Below, piece after piece: positions 31,878 to 44,431 of a stretch of 64,000 nt of DNA. The notes beneath the pieces were generated by a model that was given only the letters and a program-made list of their open reading frames with translations, made no database searches and was not told where the DNA came from. The DNA comes from Didymella arachidicola (Eukaryota; Ascomycota; Dothideomycetes; Pleosporales; Didymellaceae), in assembly GCA_016630955.3 (NCBI GenBank), contig CM050000.1, positions 1,054,001-1,118,000 of the forward strand, read 5' to 3'. Every line of letters starts with the position of its first letter. Position 1 is the first letter of the stretch. A program made the translations under genes and the position numbers.

Positions 31878-32578
31878 GCTTCGGGGTGTCAGTGAAACGT
31901 TCGTTACGAGTTCTTTTTTCTACAGATACTGTACATAATTCACCATCCTGGCGATGCCCCACAATCGATACGCCAGAATGAAGACAAAGTGCGGAAGTAC
32001 GAGATTCTATACCACTAGGAAAGCAATAGAAAATATAAAAGCTCGCATAATGTCATATCGCTGCTAACGAGGCTTACAGCTTCGTCGTCACAATGCATGT
32101 CACGAGAGAAGTAAGCCTCGAGACAAGAAAATTGTTGTAGTATCTGGTGCTTGTCTTTCATTGCATACACTTCGCTAACAGCCTCAGGCTACTTCCAGTA
32201 TTCCTGCGAGTTTGACTCCTATGTCCGATTTTCTCTGCAACTCGAGCATCAACATGTCGCCTTCATATATCATGTGTAATAGAGAACTTCAAAATTATAC
32301 AGGCATTTCGTTGGAAAAAGAAAAGGCGTTCATAGACAAGACTCACCTCGGTACCGTCACTACCCGCTACTGCCCTCTCATTGGCCAATTGCAATTGCTG
32401 CATTGTGATTCGTCCACCACGGCAGAGCCCCACTGCACCACCACGCCCTACGTCTGTGGAGTCTACATGTTATGACTGCACCGCAATCCAAGACACTTGA
32501 GTCACCCCATGAGGATGTACAAATAGAACACAAATTGCCACTCCAAATTATCATCACACCACAAGCAACTTTGGAACC
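31878..32578. other. Intergenic region upstream of the aminotransferase
   Basis: About 700 bp without a supportable gene; contains the promoter of the class V aminotransferase gene. Confidence 0.5.
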
Positions 32579-34238
32579 ATGGGCTCAATTGAAGACACAA
32601 CGTCATTGGCTGTTCGGTCGAAGCATAGAGTCACGTTCGGGAAAGACCTGAGGGAGAAGGAGTTTTTATTCGATAAGGACTACTTGAACCTCAACCATGG
32701 TGAGGAATCCGATTCGCTTTCCAACTGAGCATTGCATCGACATGCCCACAAGTGCTACTTTCCCCACCCTCTTGCGAGTTAGCCTGGGTCAACCATCATA
32801 ACTACTCAAAGCATGCAACTTCACGAACATTGCAGAGGCAAAGCTATTGCAAATTCATATAAACAACATGTCTGATACTGTCACCAGGCTCCTTCGGCAC
32901 CTATCCACGCTCCATCCGCTCCGTCCTCCGCACCTTCCAAGACCAAGCAGAAGCCCGACCAGACTCCTTCATCCGGTACAAGTATCCAACCCATCTGAAC
33001 GCATCCCGGGCCGCGATCGCAGAACTCATCAACGCGCCGCCCAAAACCTTGGTCTTCGTGCCCAACGCCACAACCGGGGTCAACACCGTGCTGCGCAACT
33101 TACACTTTGAAGAGGGCGATCACATTGTGTACTTTGCTACTATCTACAAGGGTTGCAACCTTACTGTGGAGTACATTACGGAAACCACGCCGGCGAAGGC
33201 GGTGAAGGTTGAGTATACGTATCCCGTGGAAGATGACTGGCTGGTGGAGGCTTTCAAGGCGAAAGTGCAAGAAGTACAGAACGCTGGCGGGAAAGTTAAA
33301 GTAGCAATCTTCGACACGATTGTGAGTATGCCTGGCGTTCGCGTCCCGTTTGAGGGCTTGACGAAGGCGTGTAAAGAACTCGGCGTGCTGAGTTTGGTTG
33401 ATGCCGCGCATGGGGTTGGGCATATTGAGTTGGATATGCAGGCGCTTGATCCGGATTTCCTGACGAGCAATTGTCACAAGTAAGTACCTCGTATCTGCAC
33501 AAAGGTATCTCCAGGCTCGCCACTTAACTCCGGTACCCGATTGAGCGTATTCATGATCATTGACATTTCGTCAGATGGCTGCACGTCCCCCGCGGCTGCG
33601 CAGTCCTGTACGTCCCAGTGCGCAACCAGCACATCATCCGCTCCACACTCCCAACGTCCTGGGGATTCAAGAACCTCGCCAATGTCCCCAACACGATCAA
33701 CCCCAAGGGTGCATTTGGCGGCAACATCGAGTCAGAGTACATCGGCAACTTCGAATTTGTCGGCACGATTGACAGCTCGCCGTACCTGTGCATTCCGGCC
33801 GCAATCGAATGGCGCAAAACTCTTGGTGGCGAGAAGGCGATTATGCAGTACTGCACGAAACTTGCTCAGGATGCAGGAAAGGTATGGGCAGAAGGACTCG
33901 GTACGGAGGTGTTGGACAATCAGACCAAGACGCTGAGTCAGTGTTCTATGGCGATGGTGCGCTTGCCGATTGATGTAGAGAAGATGATGCAGGCAAGCGA
34001 AAATGCTGGGCTGGGGAAAGAAAAGGTTGGACTGGCGGTGTCGATCTGGTTGCATATGACACTGTCAAGCAAGTACGGTACTTTCTTGCAGACGCTGTTC
34101 TACGGCGGTGCATGGTGGGCTAGGTTGAGTGGGCAGGTCTACCTCGAGCTGAGCGACTTTGAAGGTGTAGTGCCTATGTTGAAAGAGGTGTGTGAAAAGG
34201 TGAATGAGGGCGAGTGGACAAACCCGGTTGAGACATAG
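32579..34238 (+). CDS. Class V aminotransferase (isopenicillin-N epimerase/cysteine desulfurase-like)
   Basis: PLP enzyme of fold type I. Exons 32579-32699, 32888-33479 and 33575-34238, with introns of 188 and 95 bp, give 458 residues. The first junction rebuilds the family start LNLNHGSFGTYP. Cofactor contacts visible are the T-T-G-V-N-T phosphate-site segment, the D-A-A-H-G-V-G-H block (Asp pairs with the pyridine nitrogen), and the Schiff-base lysine in SNCHKWLH. That lysine is K238; its codon is split by intron 2. The SNCHKW context is like CefD-type epimerases, but fungal homologues are largely uncharacterised and no beta-lactam genes are nearby. Substrate unknown. Confidence 0.88.
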
Positions 34239-34408
34239 CCATAAGGTCGAACAAGACCATCGGACTCCAAACATGTCGCCGAGCCAATATCAGTCATTCG
34301 TCGTTGTTCAATGAGGTATTGTCCCATTTGTAGTCGCTTGGAATCTTCTACGCAGCGTCCACAGCGCAGGGTTGCGAGCACTCCAAAGCGTCTACAGGCC
34401 TTGTCAAG

Positions 34409-35529
34409 ATGTGGAGTAATCGTACCGTGGTGTCGACTGGTATTTTAGCTTACCATCACGTGTATCAGCACGATCGGATCACGGCTTTCTGGGACACGTT
34501 CAGGGAGGAGTTTCCAAGCGCTAAGAGAGTGATAATCAATCAAAATGCGCGGATCTCAACCTGGTGGGAGGACACTGCTCCTGTCCCGCTGCCGTTGCGG
34601 GTCTTCATACATGCCTGTCCTCTCCACATTGAGGTCTTTGCTCTTGTGTTAGAGGACCGAACTCTAAGAGTCAGTATCGGTGAAGCCAGTGACTTGTCGC
34701 CTGCAAAAAAGTGGCAGTGCTCGCTTTATCAACCTAGAGCGGGTGGCACGTGGAGGAGCCTATTCCGTTCCGCGAGACAGTCCTCTTGCCGCCAAAGCAG
34801 TTTAGCGGACCAGTAGGCAACTTTCAGCAGCTGGCGTATAAGTCGTTTAAAACTTCGCCCCGCAGAGGAAGTTTGTGGCCTCTCATGATTGAAGCTGTAG
34901 GCCAGCGTCACTTGGGTGATGGAAAAGGCAGACTACTATTGTGGCCTTCTCATGGGTGCTGTGCCAGCCTTAGGAATGCTAGGGATTGGGTGCTCCATGC
35001 AGGAGAGCTGCATTGTCAAGAGTGGAGTTGACTGGACATTGTGCCAGAGAGCGCGAGAGCTACATTTGAAGAGCACCAAAGGAGGCTAAAAGTGGAGGAC
35101 GAAAAGGTATTCAGGGAGTACGAGAAGATAAAGGATGCATGGAATAAGGACAACGGAGTACGGCGAAGTGAGATTGAACAGGGTTGGCTCACGCAGCTAG
35201 AAAGTGGGACCCTGAGTGGTTTACTGGAGCAATGCCAAGGGACAGTAAGCTTTGGTCACGATTCTTGCAACAGATGCGCCCGACTTGAGACGGAATCTAT
35301 GAGGGTCGACTTAGAAGCAGAAGGTCTCTAGGGAATGCGTGATGTGCCCAGGTATGAGCTCATGCAAGTCATACCATGCATGGGACGAATCGGTGCAAGC
35401 GTAAAGCGGAGAAAAGGATGCGGAGGCATTCTGGGGTATATCGATAAGGAAACTGCAGCGTCGAAGCCCGTGTTGCTGAGAGCACTGTGCTGTCTATGGT
35501 ATGCGCAGGTAATGGCATCAGCTTCATGA
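34409..35529 (+). pseudogene. Decayed ORF of unknown family
   Basis: A frame from 34409 (MWSNRTVVSTGILAYHHVY...) shows protein-like composition to about 34,745. Coding character then continues in another frame from 34750, open to 35529 except for TGA at 35029-31 and TAG at 35329-31. The second part includes a charged helical stretch (TFEEHQRRLKVEDEKVFREY) and a C-x-x-C pair. I read this as one gene with a frameshift and two nonsense codons, although an unusual short intron could explain the frame change. No family recognised. Confidence 0.35.
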
Positions 35530-36600
35530 GGGCTTGGGATACCTCTTTGAGAATTTGAGGAAATCCACCCTATGGATTTTCCTTGATGTTGGTTTGGATA
35601 CTGAATCTGGCGCTGATGTCGGTGGACAGGACAGGCGATGCAGTGCTGGTCTGACATCGAATCGAAGGGCCGCTAGAAGGGCGCAGGAACAAATTTGGTC
35701 GGCCACTCACCGTAGCTTCCGAAACACAAAGAGGATCATCAAGCGCAAGCGCCGTACCACCGAAAGCAATGGCCGTCGATGTTGCCTAGGCCTCATGCTC
35801 TCGCCCGACTTTCAGCGACTCGGACCGTGATCACGGATTACACGTTCGGGAAAGTGCACCAATAGAAGGTGTTGGTGCCGAAAGGTGATGTTCCTCGCTG
35901 GCAGGCGCATGAGAAAGGACTTGGGACGGATATCTTCTGAAGCCTCCGCTGGTGGCCGTAGCGCAGGGCTCCATAGCGCCCGAACAGATTCTGCCACATA
36001 CTGTGTACGTAGCATGGATGCTCGGGCTGCCCCCGAGATTTTGCAGGATGCACAGTTGTAGCAATAAGTTTGAGCAGCGAACCATCTTGAGTATAGTCCA
36101 AGATGGCGTATGCGCACTTCACCGACTCTGCAACGAGGCAAGGGACTGTAGGCAGTTGCCACAGGTCCCTGAAACTCGCTGCATAATCCGCGACCCTCGG
36201 TTTGTTGGGTGGGAAAGAGCGGCTAGCCTAGAAGAAGGCGGTGAGCGCGCATACCACAGTACAGTACTTTTTGGCTTTGTTGCAACATGTCCTCAGCGTA
36301 CTCTGCGAACAGCAGAACAGCCTTGCACTCTTCGCTGCGAGGTGGCAAGCAGCATAATTGGGGACAATGGGGCAACCAGAAAAGTTGAGCAGCTTCTACC
36401 GGTCTCGATTGGTGTCAGTTGTGACAGTGTGGGCGAACCTCGCCCAGTTGTGGAAGGAGCGCCACGCACGCGCTAAGGGTATCAGCGCACGGACTTCAAA
36501 ATTTGCCCACGGTCCCGAAATATAAGCTGGAGGGGCAGCATCTTTTGAGAAAACACGCTCTCACCCACACTCTCTGGGCTAAATTAAAAAAAAGTTACTG
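35530..36600. other. Gene-poor region upstream of eEF3
   Basis: Short frames overlap on both strands; the longest (174 aa at 35952-36476, plus strand) has no recognisable motif and is opposed by another frame. Nothing supported with confidence. Confidence 0.45.
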
Positions 36601-36715
36601 TGTGCAGTCAGCTGTATAGAGAGCTGTCTGTCACATTTTTTCGCGTGTGCGATTTGATACCCCGGTAGACATTCGTCTATCTCTTTTCCGCGCAGGCTTT
36701 TTAGCCCCACCAACT

Positions 36716-36720
36716 TATAA
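36716..36720 (+). promoter_or_regulatory. Candidate TATA element of eEF3
   Basis: TATAA in the context CAACTTATAAGAGG, about 60 bp before the eEF3 ATG and followed by a pyrimidine-rich tract (CCCTCTTTTTTTTCTC), as common in highly expressed fungal genes. Inference from position only. Confidence 0.4.
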
Positions 36721-36776
36721 GAGGCCAACCGCCCTCTTTTTTTTCTCGATCCTCAACCACACTTCACCTCTACGAC

Positions 36777-39700
36777 ATGGCTCCTGCAGCACTGCACGAC
36801 GCCTCCGCTCAGGCGAGCGAGAACTCCAAGGCCGTCAAGGTCCTCGAGGAGCTTCTCAGCAAGCTCACCGTCTCCAAGGCTCAGGATGAGATCAACTCTT
36901 CCGCTGCCTCGATCGCCACCTTCATCAACGGTGACATTGAGGAGGCTGATGCTCCCACCAAGTACGTTGTGACTTACAATCTCAATAGAAGAACTTCAAG
37001 ACTGACAACTCAAAAGGGCTGTCGAGCTTCTGAGGAAGCAGCTTGCCAGCAAGAAGGATGCCGTCGCCCGTGAGCGCGCCCTCGATGCTATCCGCGCTAT
37101 CGCCCAGCACGCCCAGGTCTCCGCCTCCGTCGAGCCCTACCTCGTTGCTCTCCTGCCCAACGTCCTCGCCGCCGTCGGTGACAAGATGTCCGGCGTCAAG
37201 GTCGCTGCTCAGACCGCCGCCGAGGCCATCGTCAGCGCCGCCAACCCCAACGCTGTCAAGGCTATCATTCCCCACCTTTCACACTCCCTCGAGACCGCTC
37301 AGAAGTGGCCCGAGAAGATGACCGATCTCAAGTGCATTGAGATCCTCACCTCCTCTGCCCCTGCTCAGATGGCTTTCCGCGTCCCTGACCTGATCCCCGT
37401 CATCTCTGGTGCCATGTGGGACACCAAGGCCGAGGTCAAGAAGGCCGCCTATGCCACTATGGAGACTCTCTGCTCCTTGATCTCCAACAAGGATATTGAG
37501 CGCTTCATTCCCGAGCTCATCAAGTGTATCGCTAAGCCCGAGAACGTCCCCGAGACCGTTCACTTGCTCGGTGCCACCACTTTCGTCACCGACGTTCACG
37601 AGCCTACTCTGGCTATCATGGTCCCTCTTCTCGAGCGTGGTCTCGTCGAGCGCGAGACTGCTATCAAGCGTAAGACTGCTGTCATTATCGACAACATGTG
37701 CAAGCTTGTCGAGGACCCCCAGATTGTCGCCGCTTTCTTGCCGAAGCTCATGCCTGCTCTTGAGAAGAACCACGACAACCTTGCCGACCCCGAGGCCCGT
37801 GAGAAGACTCGCCAGGCCCTTGACACCCTCATCCGTGTTGGTGCTGTCAAGGACGGCAAGATTCCCGAGCTCGAGCGCTTCGGTGACATTGCCACCATTG
37901 CTGGCAACCTGAAGGCTGTCCTTCCCTCCAAGTACAAGCTCAACGAGAAGTTCACCCCCGTTGTTGAGTATATTGGCGCCATCGGTGGTCAGCTCATCGA
38001 CGAGAAGGACTACGAGGGTCTCAACTGGCAGGCCAACGCCGGTCCCTTCGTCGCCGTCCTTGTCGGTGACGAGGAGGCTAAGGACATCACCGAGAACCTC
38101 CGCAAGAAGTCGCTTCCTCCCTCCGCTGCTGAGGACGTTGCTGAGCCCGATGAGGAGGAGGGCGAGGATCTCTGCAACTGCACATTCAACTTGGCCTACG
38201 GTGCTAAGATTCTGCTCAACCAGACTCACCTCCGTCTCAAGCGCGGTCAGCGTTACGGTCTTCTCGGACCCAACGGTTCCGGCAAGACTACCCTTATGCG
38301 TGCCATCAACAACGAGCAGGTCGAGGGTTTCCCTAAGCAGAACGAGGTCAAGACTGTCTACGTCGAGCACGACTTGGACTCTGCTGACACTGAGATGACT
38401 GTCATTGGCTGGACCATGAAGAAGCTCCGCGATGTCGGTATCCAGGATGAGCAGGACTCCATCGAGGCCACCCTCAAGGAGTTCGGTTTCACCGACGAGC
38501 AGACCAAGGGTCCCATCACTGCCCTCTCCGGTGGTTGGAAGATGAAGCTTGCGCTTGCTCGTGCCGTGTTCGAGAAGCCCGACATTCTGCTTCTCGACGA
38601 GCCCACCAACCACATGGACGTCAAGAACGTCAAGTGGCTCGAGGACTACCTCATCAACTCTCCTTGCACATCCATTGTCATCTCTCACGACAGCAAGTTC
38701 TTGAACAACGTAATCCAGCACGTTGTCCACTATGAGCGCTTCAAGCTCAAGCGCTACCGTGGTAACCTTGACGAGTTCGTCAAGCGTGTCCCCTCTGCCA
38801 AGTCCTACCACGAGCTCAGCGCTTCCGACCTTGAGTTCAAGTTCCCCGAACCTGGTTTCCTCGAGGGTGTCAAGACTAAGGCCAAGGCTATCCTCCGTGC
38901 CACCAACATGAGCTTCCAGTACGAGGGTACCTCCAAGCCCCAGATCGCCGACGTCACCTTCCAGTGCTCGCTCGGATCGCGTATCGCCGTCATTGGTCCC
39001 AACGGTGCCGGAAAGTCCACCCTTGTCAACGTCCTGACTGGTGAGCTTGTTCCCACCTCCGGTGAGATCTACCACCACGAGAACATCCGTATTGCGTACA
39101 TCAAGCAGCACGCTTTCGCACACATTGACCACCACCTCGACAAGACACCTTCCGAGTATATTCAGTGGCGTTTCCAGACTGGTGAGGACCGTGAGACAAT
39201 GGACCGCGCCAACAAGATCGTCACCGAGGAGGACGAGAAGGCCATGGACAAGATCTACAAGATCGAGGGTACCCAGCGCCGTGTCATCGGTATCAACTCT
39301 CGCAGGAAGTTCAAGAACTCCTACGAGTACGAGTGCTCCTTCGCTCTCGGTGAGAACGTTGGCATGAAGAACGAGAGGTGGACACCTATGATGTCTGCTG
39401 ACAATGCCTGGATTCCCCGTACCGAGATCATGGCCTCCCACGCCAAGATGGTCGCTGAGGTCGATCAGAAGGAAGCTCTCGCCTCTGGTCAATTCCGTCC
39501 TCTCGTCCGTAAGGAGATTGAGTCTCACGCCGCCAACTTTGGTCTCGATGCTGAGCTCGTTTCTCACTCGCGTATGCGTGGTCTGTCCGGTGGCCAGCGT
39601 GTCAAGGTCGTCCTTGCTGCTTGCTCGTGGCAGCGTCCTCACTTAATCGTCCTCGACGAGCCCACCAACTACCTCGACCGTGACTCTCTCGGTGCCCTTT

Positions 39701-40144
39701 CCAAGGCCATCAAGTCCTTCGAGGGTGGTGTCATCATCATCACTCACTCTGCCGAGTTCACCAAGAACCTGACCGAGGAAGTCTGGGCTGTCCTTGACGG
39801 CAAGATGACTCCTTCCGGCCACAACTGGGTCCAGGGTCAGGGTGCCGGTCCCCGTCTCACCGAGAAGGGTGACGAGGAGGAGAAGGTCAGTACATCCACT
39901 CACAACATCCTGAATGCATGCTAATACCATCATAGTTCGACGCTATGGGTAACAAAATCGGTAAGTTTTTTCGGGAGAGGGCACTACAAGCATGTCCGGA
40001 CGCTTTAGAATCATTCACTGACTTTTCACAGCTGCCACCGAGAAGAAGAAGAAGCTTACCTCCGCCGAAATGCGCAAGAAGAAGAAGGACCGCATGGCCC
40101 GCCGCAAGCGCGGTGAGGAGGTCTTTTCCGACGAGGACGACTAA
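36777..40144 (+). CDS. YEF3: Translation elongation factor 3 (eEF3)
   Basis: Fungal ribosome-associated ATPase that helps E-site tRNA release. Four exons, 36777-36961, 37017-39885, 39936-39960 (25-bp microexon) and 40032-40144, give 1063 residues. Order: N-terminal HEAT repeats (1 to about 320), helical bundle, ABC1 with Walker A GPNGSGKT at 479-486 and signature LSGGW, ABC2 with GPNGAGKS at 722-729 and LSGGQ, a chromodomain-like insert within ABC2, then a Lys/Arg-rich ribosome-binding tail ending in acidic residues. Third positions are strongly C-biased, as expected for very high expression; this bias also creates a long false antisense frame. The distal introns flank the microexon FDAMGNKI. 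Confidence 0.97.
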
Positions 40145-40556
40145 GCGTATCGCCCCCGAAAAGTCTTTCTTTGTTCTTCATGACTGTTACGGTGCATGCA
40201 TACCAGGCTTAGAGTTTGCCTATGATAATGAGGGTAGCAGTGGTCATGGCTGGCGTCTGGGTTCCAAAATTTGCGAGGTTTTTGCTTTGACAGCCCGCGC
40301 ATTTTGCGGTCCGATCTCGTTGCAGATAGAAATAGATTCCCCACAACACTTCATAACACGTTCTTTTTGCTGGTGATGATTTGCTAAGTTCAATGCATAA
40401 CGCCCTTGTCATTGAGGGTCTCCAAGGCAGTTATGCTATGCTCATCACTGCCACTTTTGTGCCGTAGCGAATTTAGTCCAAGTACTTACGCCAACAAATC
40501 ATTATATTCGCATGGTTTTTACATTGGGGCTATAGCTTAATTTTTGCTGTGTTTGC
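40145..40556. other. Convergent intergenic region
   Basis: 3' flanks of eEF3 and the dehydrogenase gene; AT-rich toward 40,500. No gene. Confidence 0.5.
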
Positions 40557-41513
40557 CTATTTCTTCTGCTTCTCGCCCTCGATGAAGTCGATGATGGTCT
40601 GCTCCAGCCCTACATCCTCGGAGAAGCCCAGCTCCTTCGCCCTCGCTGTGTCGTACTTGGCAGGCCAGCTTAAGACAATCTTCTGGATGCCCTCATCCCT
40701 TTGCTCTTTGACTTTCGAACGAACATCCTTCCCTGCGATCTTCTCGAGGGCATCCAGGATCTCTCCACTTGTTGCTGTATAGCCAGGCAGCAGAACCTGT
40801 CTGAAGTGGCCGAATTTCTCTGCTGGGACCTTGATGGCGTGGACCAGGTTGGTGGCCAGGGCACGTGGTGATGTTAACCAGATCCCAATGCTGGGGTCGA
40901 CAGGGAGCACAGACTCCTCGCCATTGACTGGCTCGCGGACGATTCCAGAGACGAAAGAGGATGCTGCAGCTGTGGGCGCACCAGCTCGCACAAACACAGT
41001 GGGCAGACGGACTACACGTCCATCAATGAGACCGCGGCGGGAGTAATCGTTGACCAGGAACTCGATCATGAGCTTTTGTGTACCATAACTGCTTTCAGGC
41101 ATGGGAACAATGTCGGTCTCGGTGGCGACGTTCTTCACCGCGGCACGACCAAAGACCGCACACGAACTGGTGAATACAATCTTCACGCCAGGCTGCTTGA
41201 CTCGGGCGACGTCGATCAAATGCCTCACGCTGTCGAAGTTGACCTTCAATCCCAACCCCAGATTCGCTTCCGAGCCGCTCGACATGATGCCATGCAGGAT
41301 GTAGACTGCATCCGGCGCCTTCTCGAATAGTGCATCGACCGACGAAGGATCTGTTAGGTCCGCCGCAATAGTCTTGACATCCTTGGACTCTGTCGGATTC
41401 GGGGGCTCCTTTACATCTGCGAGGAGGAGCGATGTAGAGGGATCAGTCTCGATAAGTTTCTTCGCCAAGATCTGGCCGACAAAGCCGCCGGCGCCGGTAA
41501 TGACAACTCTCAT
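40557..41513 (-). CDS. NAD-dependent epimerase/dehydratase, D-erythronate dehydrogenase (DenD)-like
   Basis: 318-residue extended short-chain dehydrogenase, single exon. The Rossmann motif G7-A-G-G-F-V-G13 is at the N terminus. D33 after the second strand (LLLADVKEP) selects NAD over NADP. The catalytic Y143-x-x-x-K147 lies in SSYGTQK, with the serine region TSSCAVFG about 25 residues before. The overall pattern (SNNE-like LHGIMSSGSEANLGLGLKVN) matches DenD-type dehydrogenases that oxidise D-erythronate to the 2-keto acid. No partner genes of that pathway are adjacent, so the substrate is family-based inference. Confidence 0.87.
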   Translation of the reverse strand: MRVVITGAGGFVGQILAKKLIETDPSTSLLLADVKEPPNPTESKDVKTIAADLTDPSSVDALFEKAPDAVYILHGIMSSGSEANLGLGLKVNFDSVRHLIDVARVKQPGVKIVFTSSCAVFGRAAVKNVATETDIVPMPESSYGTQKLMIEFLVNDYSRRGLIDGRVVRLPTVFVRAGAPTAAASSFVSGIVREPVNGEESVLPVDPSIGIWLTSPRALATNLVHAIKVPAEKFGHFRQVLLPGYTATSGEILDALEKIAGKDVRSKVKEQRDEGIQKIVLSWPAKYDTARAKELGFSEDVGLEQTIIDFIEGEKQKK

Positions 41514-42133
41514 ACTGGATTGGCTCGTGCTCGTTGGCTTGATTGAAGGTAAAGAGGACGTAGGACTGATTGACTCAGGGTGTAGGCAATTAACACGCAG
41601 GAATTGGACACAACAACCGTTTTTCAGCTACACCCGTCGCTAATAATGTTTCCCCGCCGGCGAGAATCCCGACTTGGAGGGCGTGGGATGAGAATAAAGG
41701 CGGGGGAAGTAGTACCGACGAGCGCGGGGTCGGTGCTCGGTGGACGGGCCGAGTGGCCCCTGAATACCTACAACACCAGATTCGAGTCTCGTGATACTTC
41801 GGCTGGACTACATCTGCACTACATCGAAGTGGCTTCGATGGTGCTCTACGACTTCCATGCTACGATATCGTCGTCGCAGTTTCCCTCATACTTTTCCGCG
41901 TGAAGAGTGCCAGTAGCGATTCAAGCTGGCCCGGCCGCTCGCTTTGCCCCTTCGCGAGGCGCCGCCGTGCTCAAAATGGATCGACCACCGAGATGTAGAT
42001 GGATTTTCGATGAACCCGCATGAGAGCCGCGAGGATGCCTATAGCCGATCCTCCGCTTCCTGGGTGAACAAAAGCGTGTGCGCCTGCACAATGATGCGCT
42101 CAGAGACGTACACGATCTTGCTCCAATCTCGCC
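41514..42133. other. Intergenic region
   Basis: Promoter side of the DenD-like gene and 5' flank of the esterase pseudogene. No intact gene; long minus-strand frames here are antisense to the pseudogene. Confidence 0.5.
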
Positions 42134-43788
42134 ATGGCTCTTGTTTTGTCTGCGCTGCTGGGCCTTGCTCGGCTGCCAATCGTGCATGCTGTCGGCTCCC
42201 TGAAAATTGATACGACCTCTGGCACAGTACAGGGCGCAGTCGATTCGATCACGCCAAACGTTGTCCATTTCCTTGGAGTGCCTTTCGCTGAGCAACCCTG
42301 GGCAAGCGCCACTGGTTGCCATCGATACCAAAGACCAAGGAGAATTGCATAATTGATGCCTCTCACTTCGGACCGGCATGCCCGCAGTTCGAAGGCAATG
42401 CCGACAGTGTCTGGCTGACAGATGCTCCCGAGTTTGTCATCACGCAGAGGAACTATACCGGTGAGGATTGCCTGACTGCCAATATCTGGGCGCCGTGGAC
42501 GGAAAGCGAAACGCAAAGCAAGCACACGAAGCGGGTTAATGAGACCGAAGAGGTGTTGCCTGTTATTGCGTGGATTCATGTAGGCTCCTTCCAGACAGGT
42601 GCTTCCACGGTGCCTTACCAAGATCCTAGTTAATGGATACAGAGGAGCGGCAAGCACATCGTCGTCGGTATTCAGTAAGTGCGCTTCTCGTGACAGGAGT
42701 TTTGCAAACCAACATATTGAAAGGTACCGTTTGGGCATCTTCGGGCAGCCGAACGCAGCAGGTCTTGCCGATGACGAGCAGAATCTTGGTCTCCTTGACC
42801 AGCGTCTTGCGTTTGAATGAATCCGCGACAATATCGCCAACTTTGGTGGTGACCCGGAACGCATCACTCTTTGGGGTCAATCCGTAGGTGCCGTCAGGTG
42901 AGTCTGATTGAAAATCATCTTTAGATCATCTTTCTGATATGTCATAGCGTTGACAACTGCAACTTCGCCTACCCTCAGGACCCAGTTGTCTCTGGTCTGA
43001 TCATGCACTCCGGCACCTCCTTTCTCACATTTACCTCTGTGGACCCTGAGCATACCAACTTCACCTCCGTCGCCAATTCCCTTGGATGCAGCAACCTCAA
43101 TGCCTGAGCTGGAGTCGACTGCCTCCGAGAAGTTCCTTACACAGAGATCATCTCCTTTCTTAAGGCTCGCTCCGACAACAGCACAATCCCAGCCTTGACC
43201 TTCAATCCCATAATCGATAATCGCACCAAGTTCTCCGACTACACCGCACGCGCTTTGGCCGGGAACTACACGCGCAAGCCGGTCATCATCGGCACCACCG
43301 TCGACGAAGGTGGCGTCTTTCTGCCATACAATCGCACCTACGGCCCCGACCAAGCGACCGCCGACTTCATCACCCTCGGATCCTTCCTCTGCCCCGTCGT
43401 GCACACGACTCAAGATCGCTTTGCATCCAACACCTCGACGTTTCGCTACCTGTACGGTGGCAACTTCACCAACATCGCGCCGCAGTGGTGGCAAGGCGCG
43501 TATCACCAAGCAGACATGCCTCTTGTTTTTGGCACGCACAACGTTGCACGCAGTAACTCGATGCCCCTTGAGTTTGCGGTGAGCGAGGCGATGCAGGACT
43601 TCTGGCTTGCGTTTGCGCAGGAACCTGTCAACGGCTTGCCTGCGAAGGGCTGGGAGGCGTATGAGCCGGCTGGCGAGGCAGTCCTGTTTGGATGGGAGGA
43701 TGTGGTGCAGCCGATCAAAGAGAGCGATCTGGAGGCGTCGTGTAACGGGCTGGTGCCGAACGGGCTGCCTAAGCCACCGACGCTCTAG
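42134..43788 (+). pseudogene. Type B carboxylesterase/lipase, inactivated
   Basis: Clear alpha/beta-hydrolase of the fungal secreted carboxylesterase family. It has a signal-peptide-like start (MALVLSALLGLARLPIVHA), VHFLGVPFAEQP, the oxyanion region, nucleophile motif G-Q-S-V-G, and a C-terminal half open over 43,195-43,788. Lesions: a one-base loss near 42,298 (family sequence resumes in another frame at LGKRHW), TAA at 42,631-42,633, TGA at 42,817-42,819 where Trp is expected before IRDNIANFGGDP, and TGA at 43,105-43,107. Two introns (about 42,680-42,724 and 42,899-42,947) still have GT-AG ends. Four independent lesions make it a pseudogene. Confidence 0.9.
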
Positions 43789-44429
43789 ACGGGCGCTCTA
43801 ATTTGGAGGGTTGTTGAACGATGCCGTATGACATGTTGGTTTGTATGAGAAATTAGTAATTAACACTGCTGCGAGCATTGGCAAATGTCTCCAAGGCGAC
43901 GCTAGGACGACTTTACCACGTCGAACTTGTTGCAGGTCCCGTGGAGCCAAGCTTTGTGGGCGGCACAACAGTCTCTTGATGAAAGCGATGCAAGCGCAGA
44001 TAACGCTGGTTCTGATTTGCGGATACCCTCTGTGAGCTGTATGTCTTCGTCATGTAGGTGTGCAAATATTTTGCTCTGGCGAGAGACTGTCAACGACGAT
44101 AGCGATGTCAGAGCAATGGCCATCTCAGCTGTCTTCTCTGCCATCGTGAGAGCTGTCCGGATTTTCATCATCAGGGCTACAGCTTGAGACGGCGCCAGCA
44201 CACGTGTTCACGCAGCCAATCGAAGTTAACGGTTCGTTCTGTAGGACGTCTTAGTTGTCTCTTAATTTTGCGATTTGGCCTAAAGCAAAGTCTGCATGTA
44301 GTCAATTGGCCAGAATGCCTGCTCGTCTACTGTGAGTTTATCCTTAGAAGACGCATAGTTACTCCCCTTCGGCTGTCAGATGCTGTAGAGTAAAATTGCA
44401 GAGAGTTTTACAAATATCCAAACATGTGG
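43789..44429. other. Intergenic region next to element E1
   Basis: No gene or repeat supported between the esterase pseudogene and E1. Confidence 0.5.
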
Positions 44430-44431
44430 TA

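Noticed and set aside
35952..36476. 174-aa plus-strand frame upstream of eEF3
   Set aside because: Opposed by overlapping minus-strand frames, no motif or signal; insufficient support for a gene.
37279..39642. 787-aa open frame antisense to eEF3
   Set aside because: It mirrors eEF3 codons; the C-rich third positions of a highly expressed gene suppress stops on the opposite strand. Composition is Leu/Val/Gly-skewed with no domain.
42100..42867. 255-aa minus-strand frame
   Set aside because: Antisense to the esterase pseudogene, whose similarity to a known family is clear on the plus strand.
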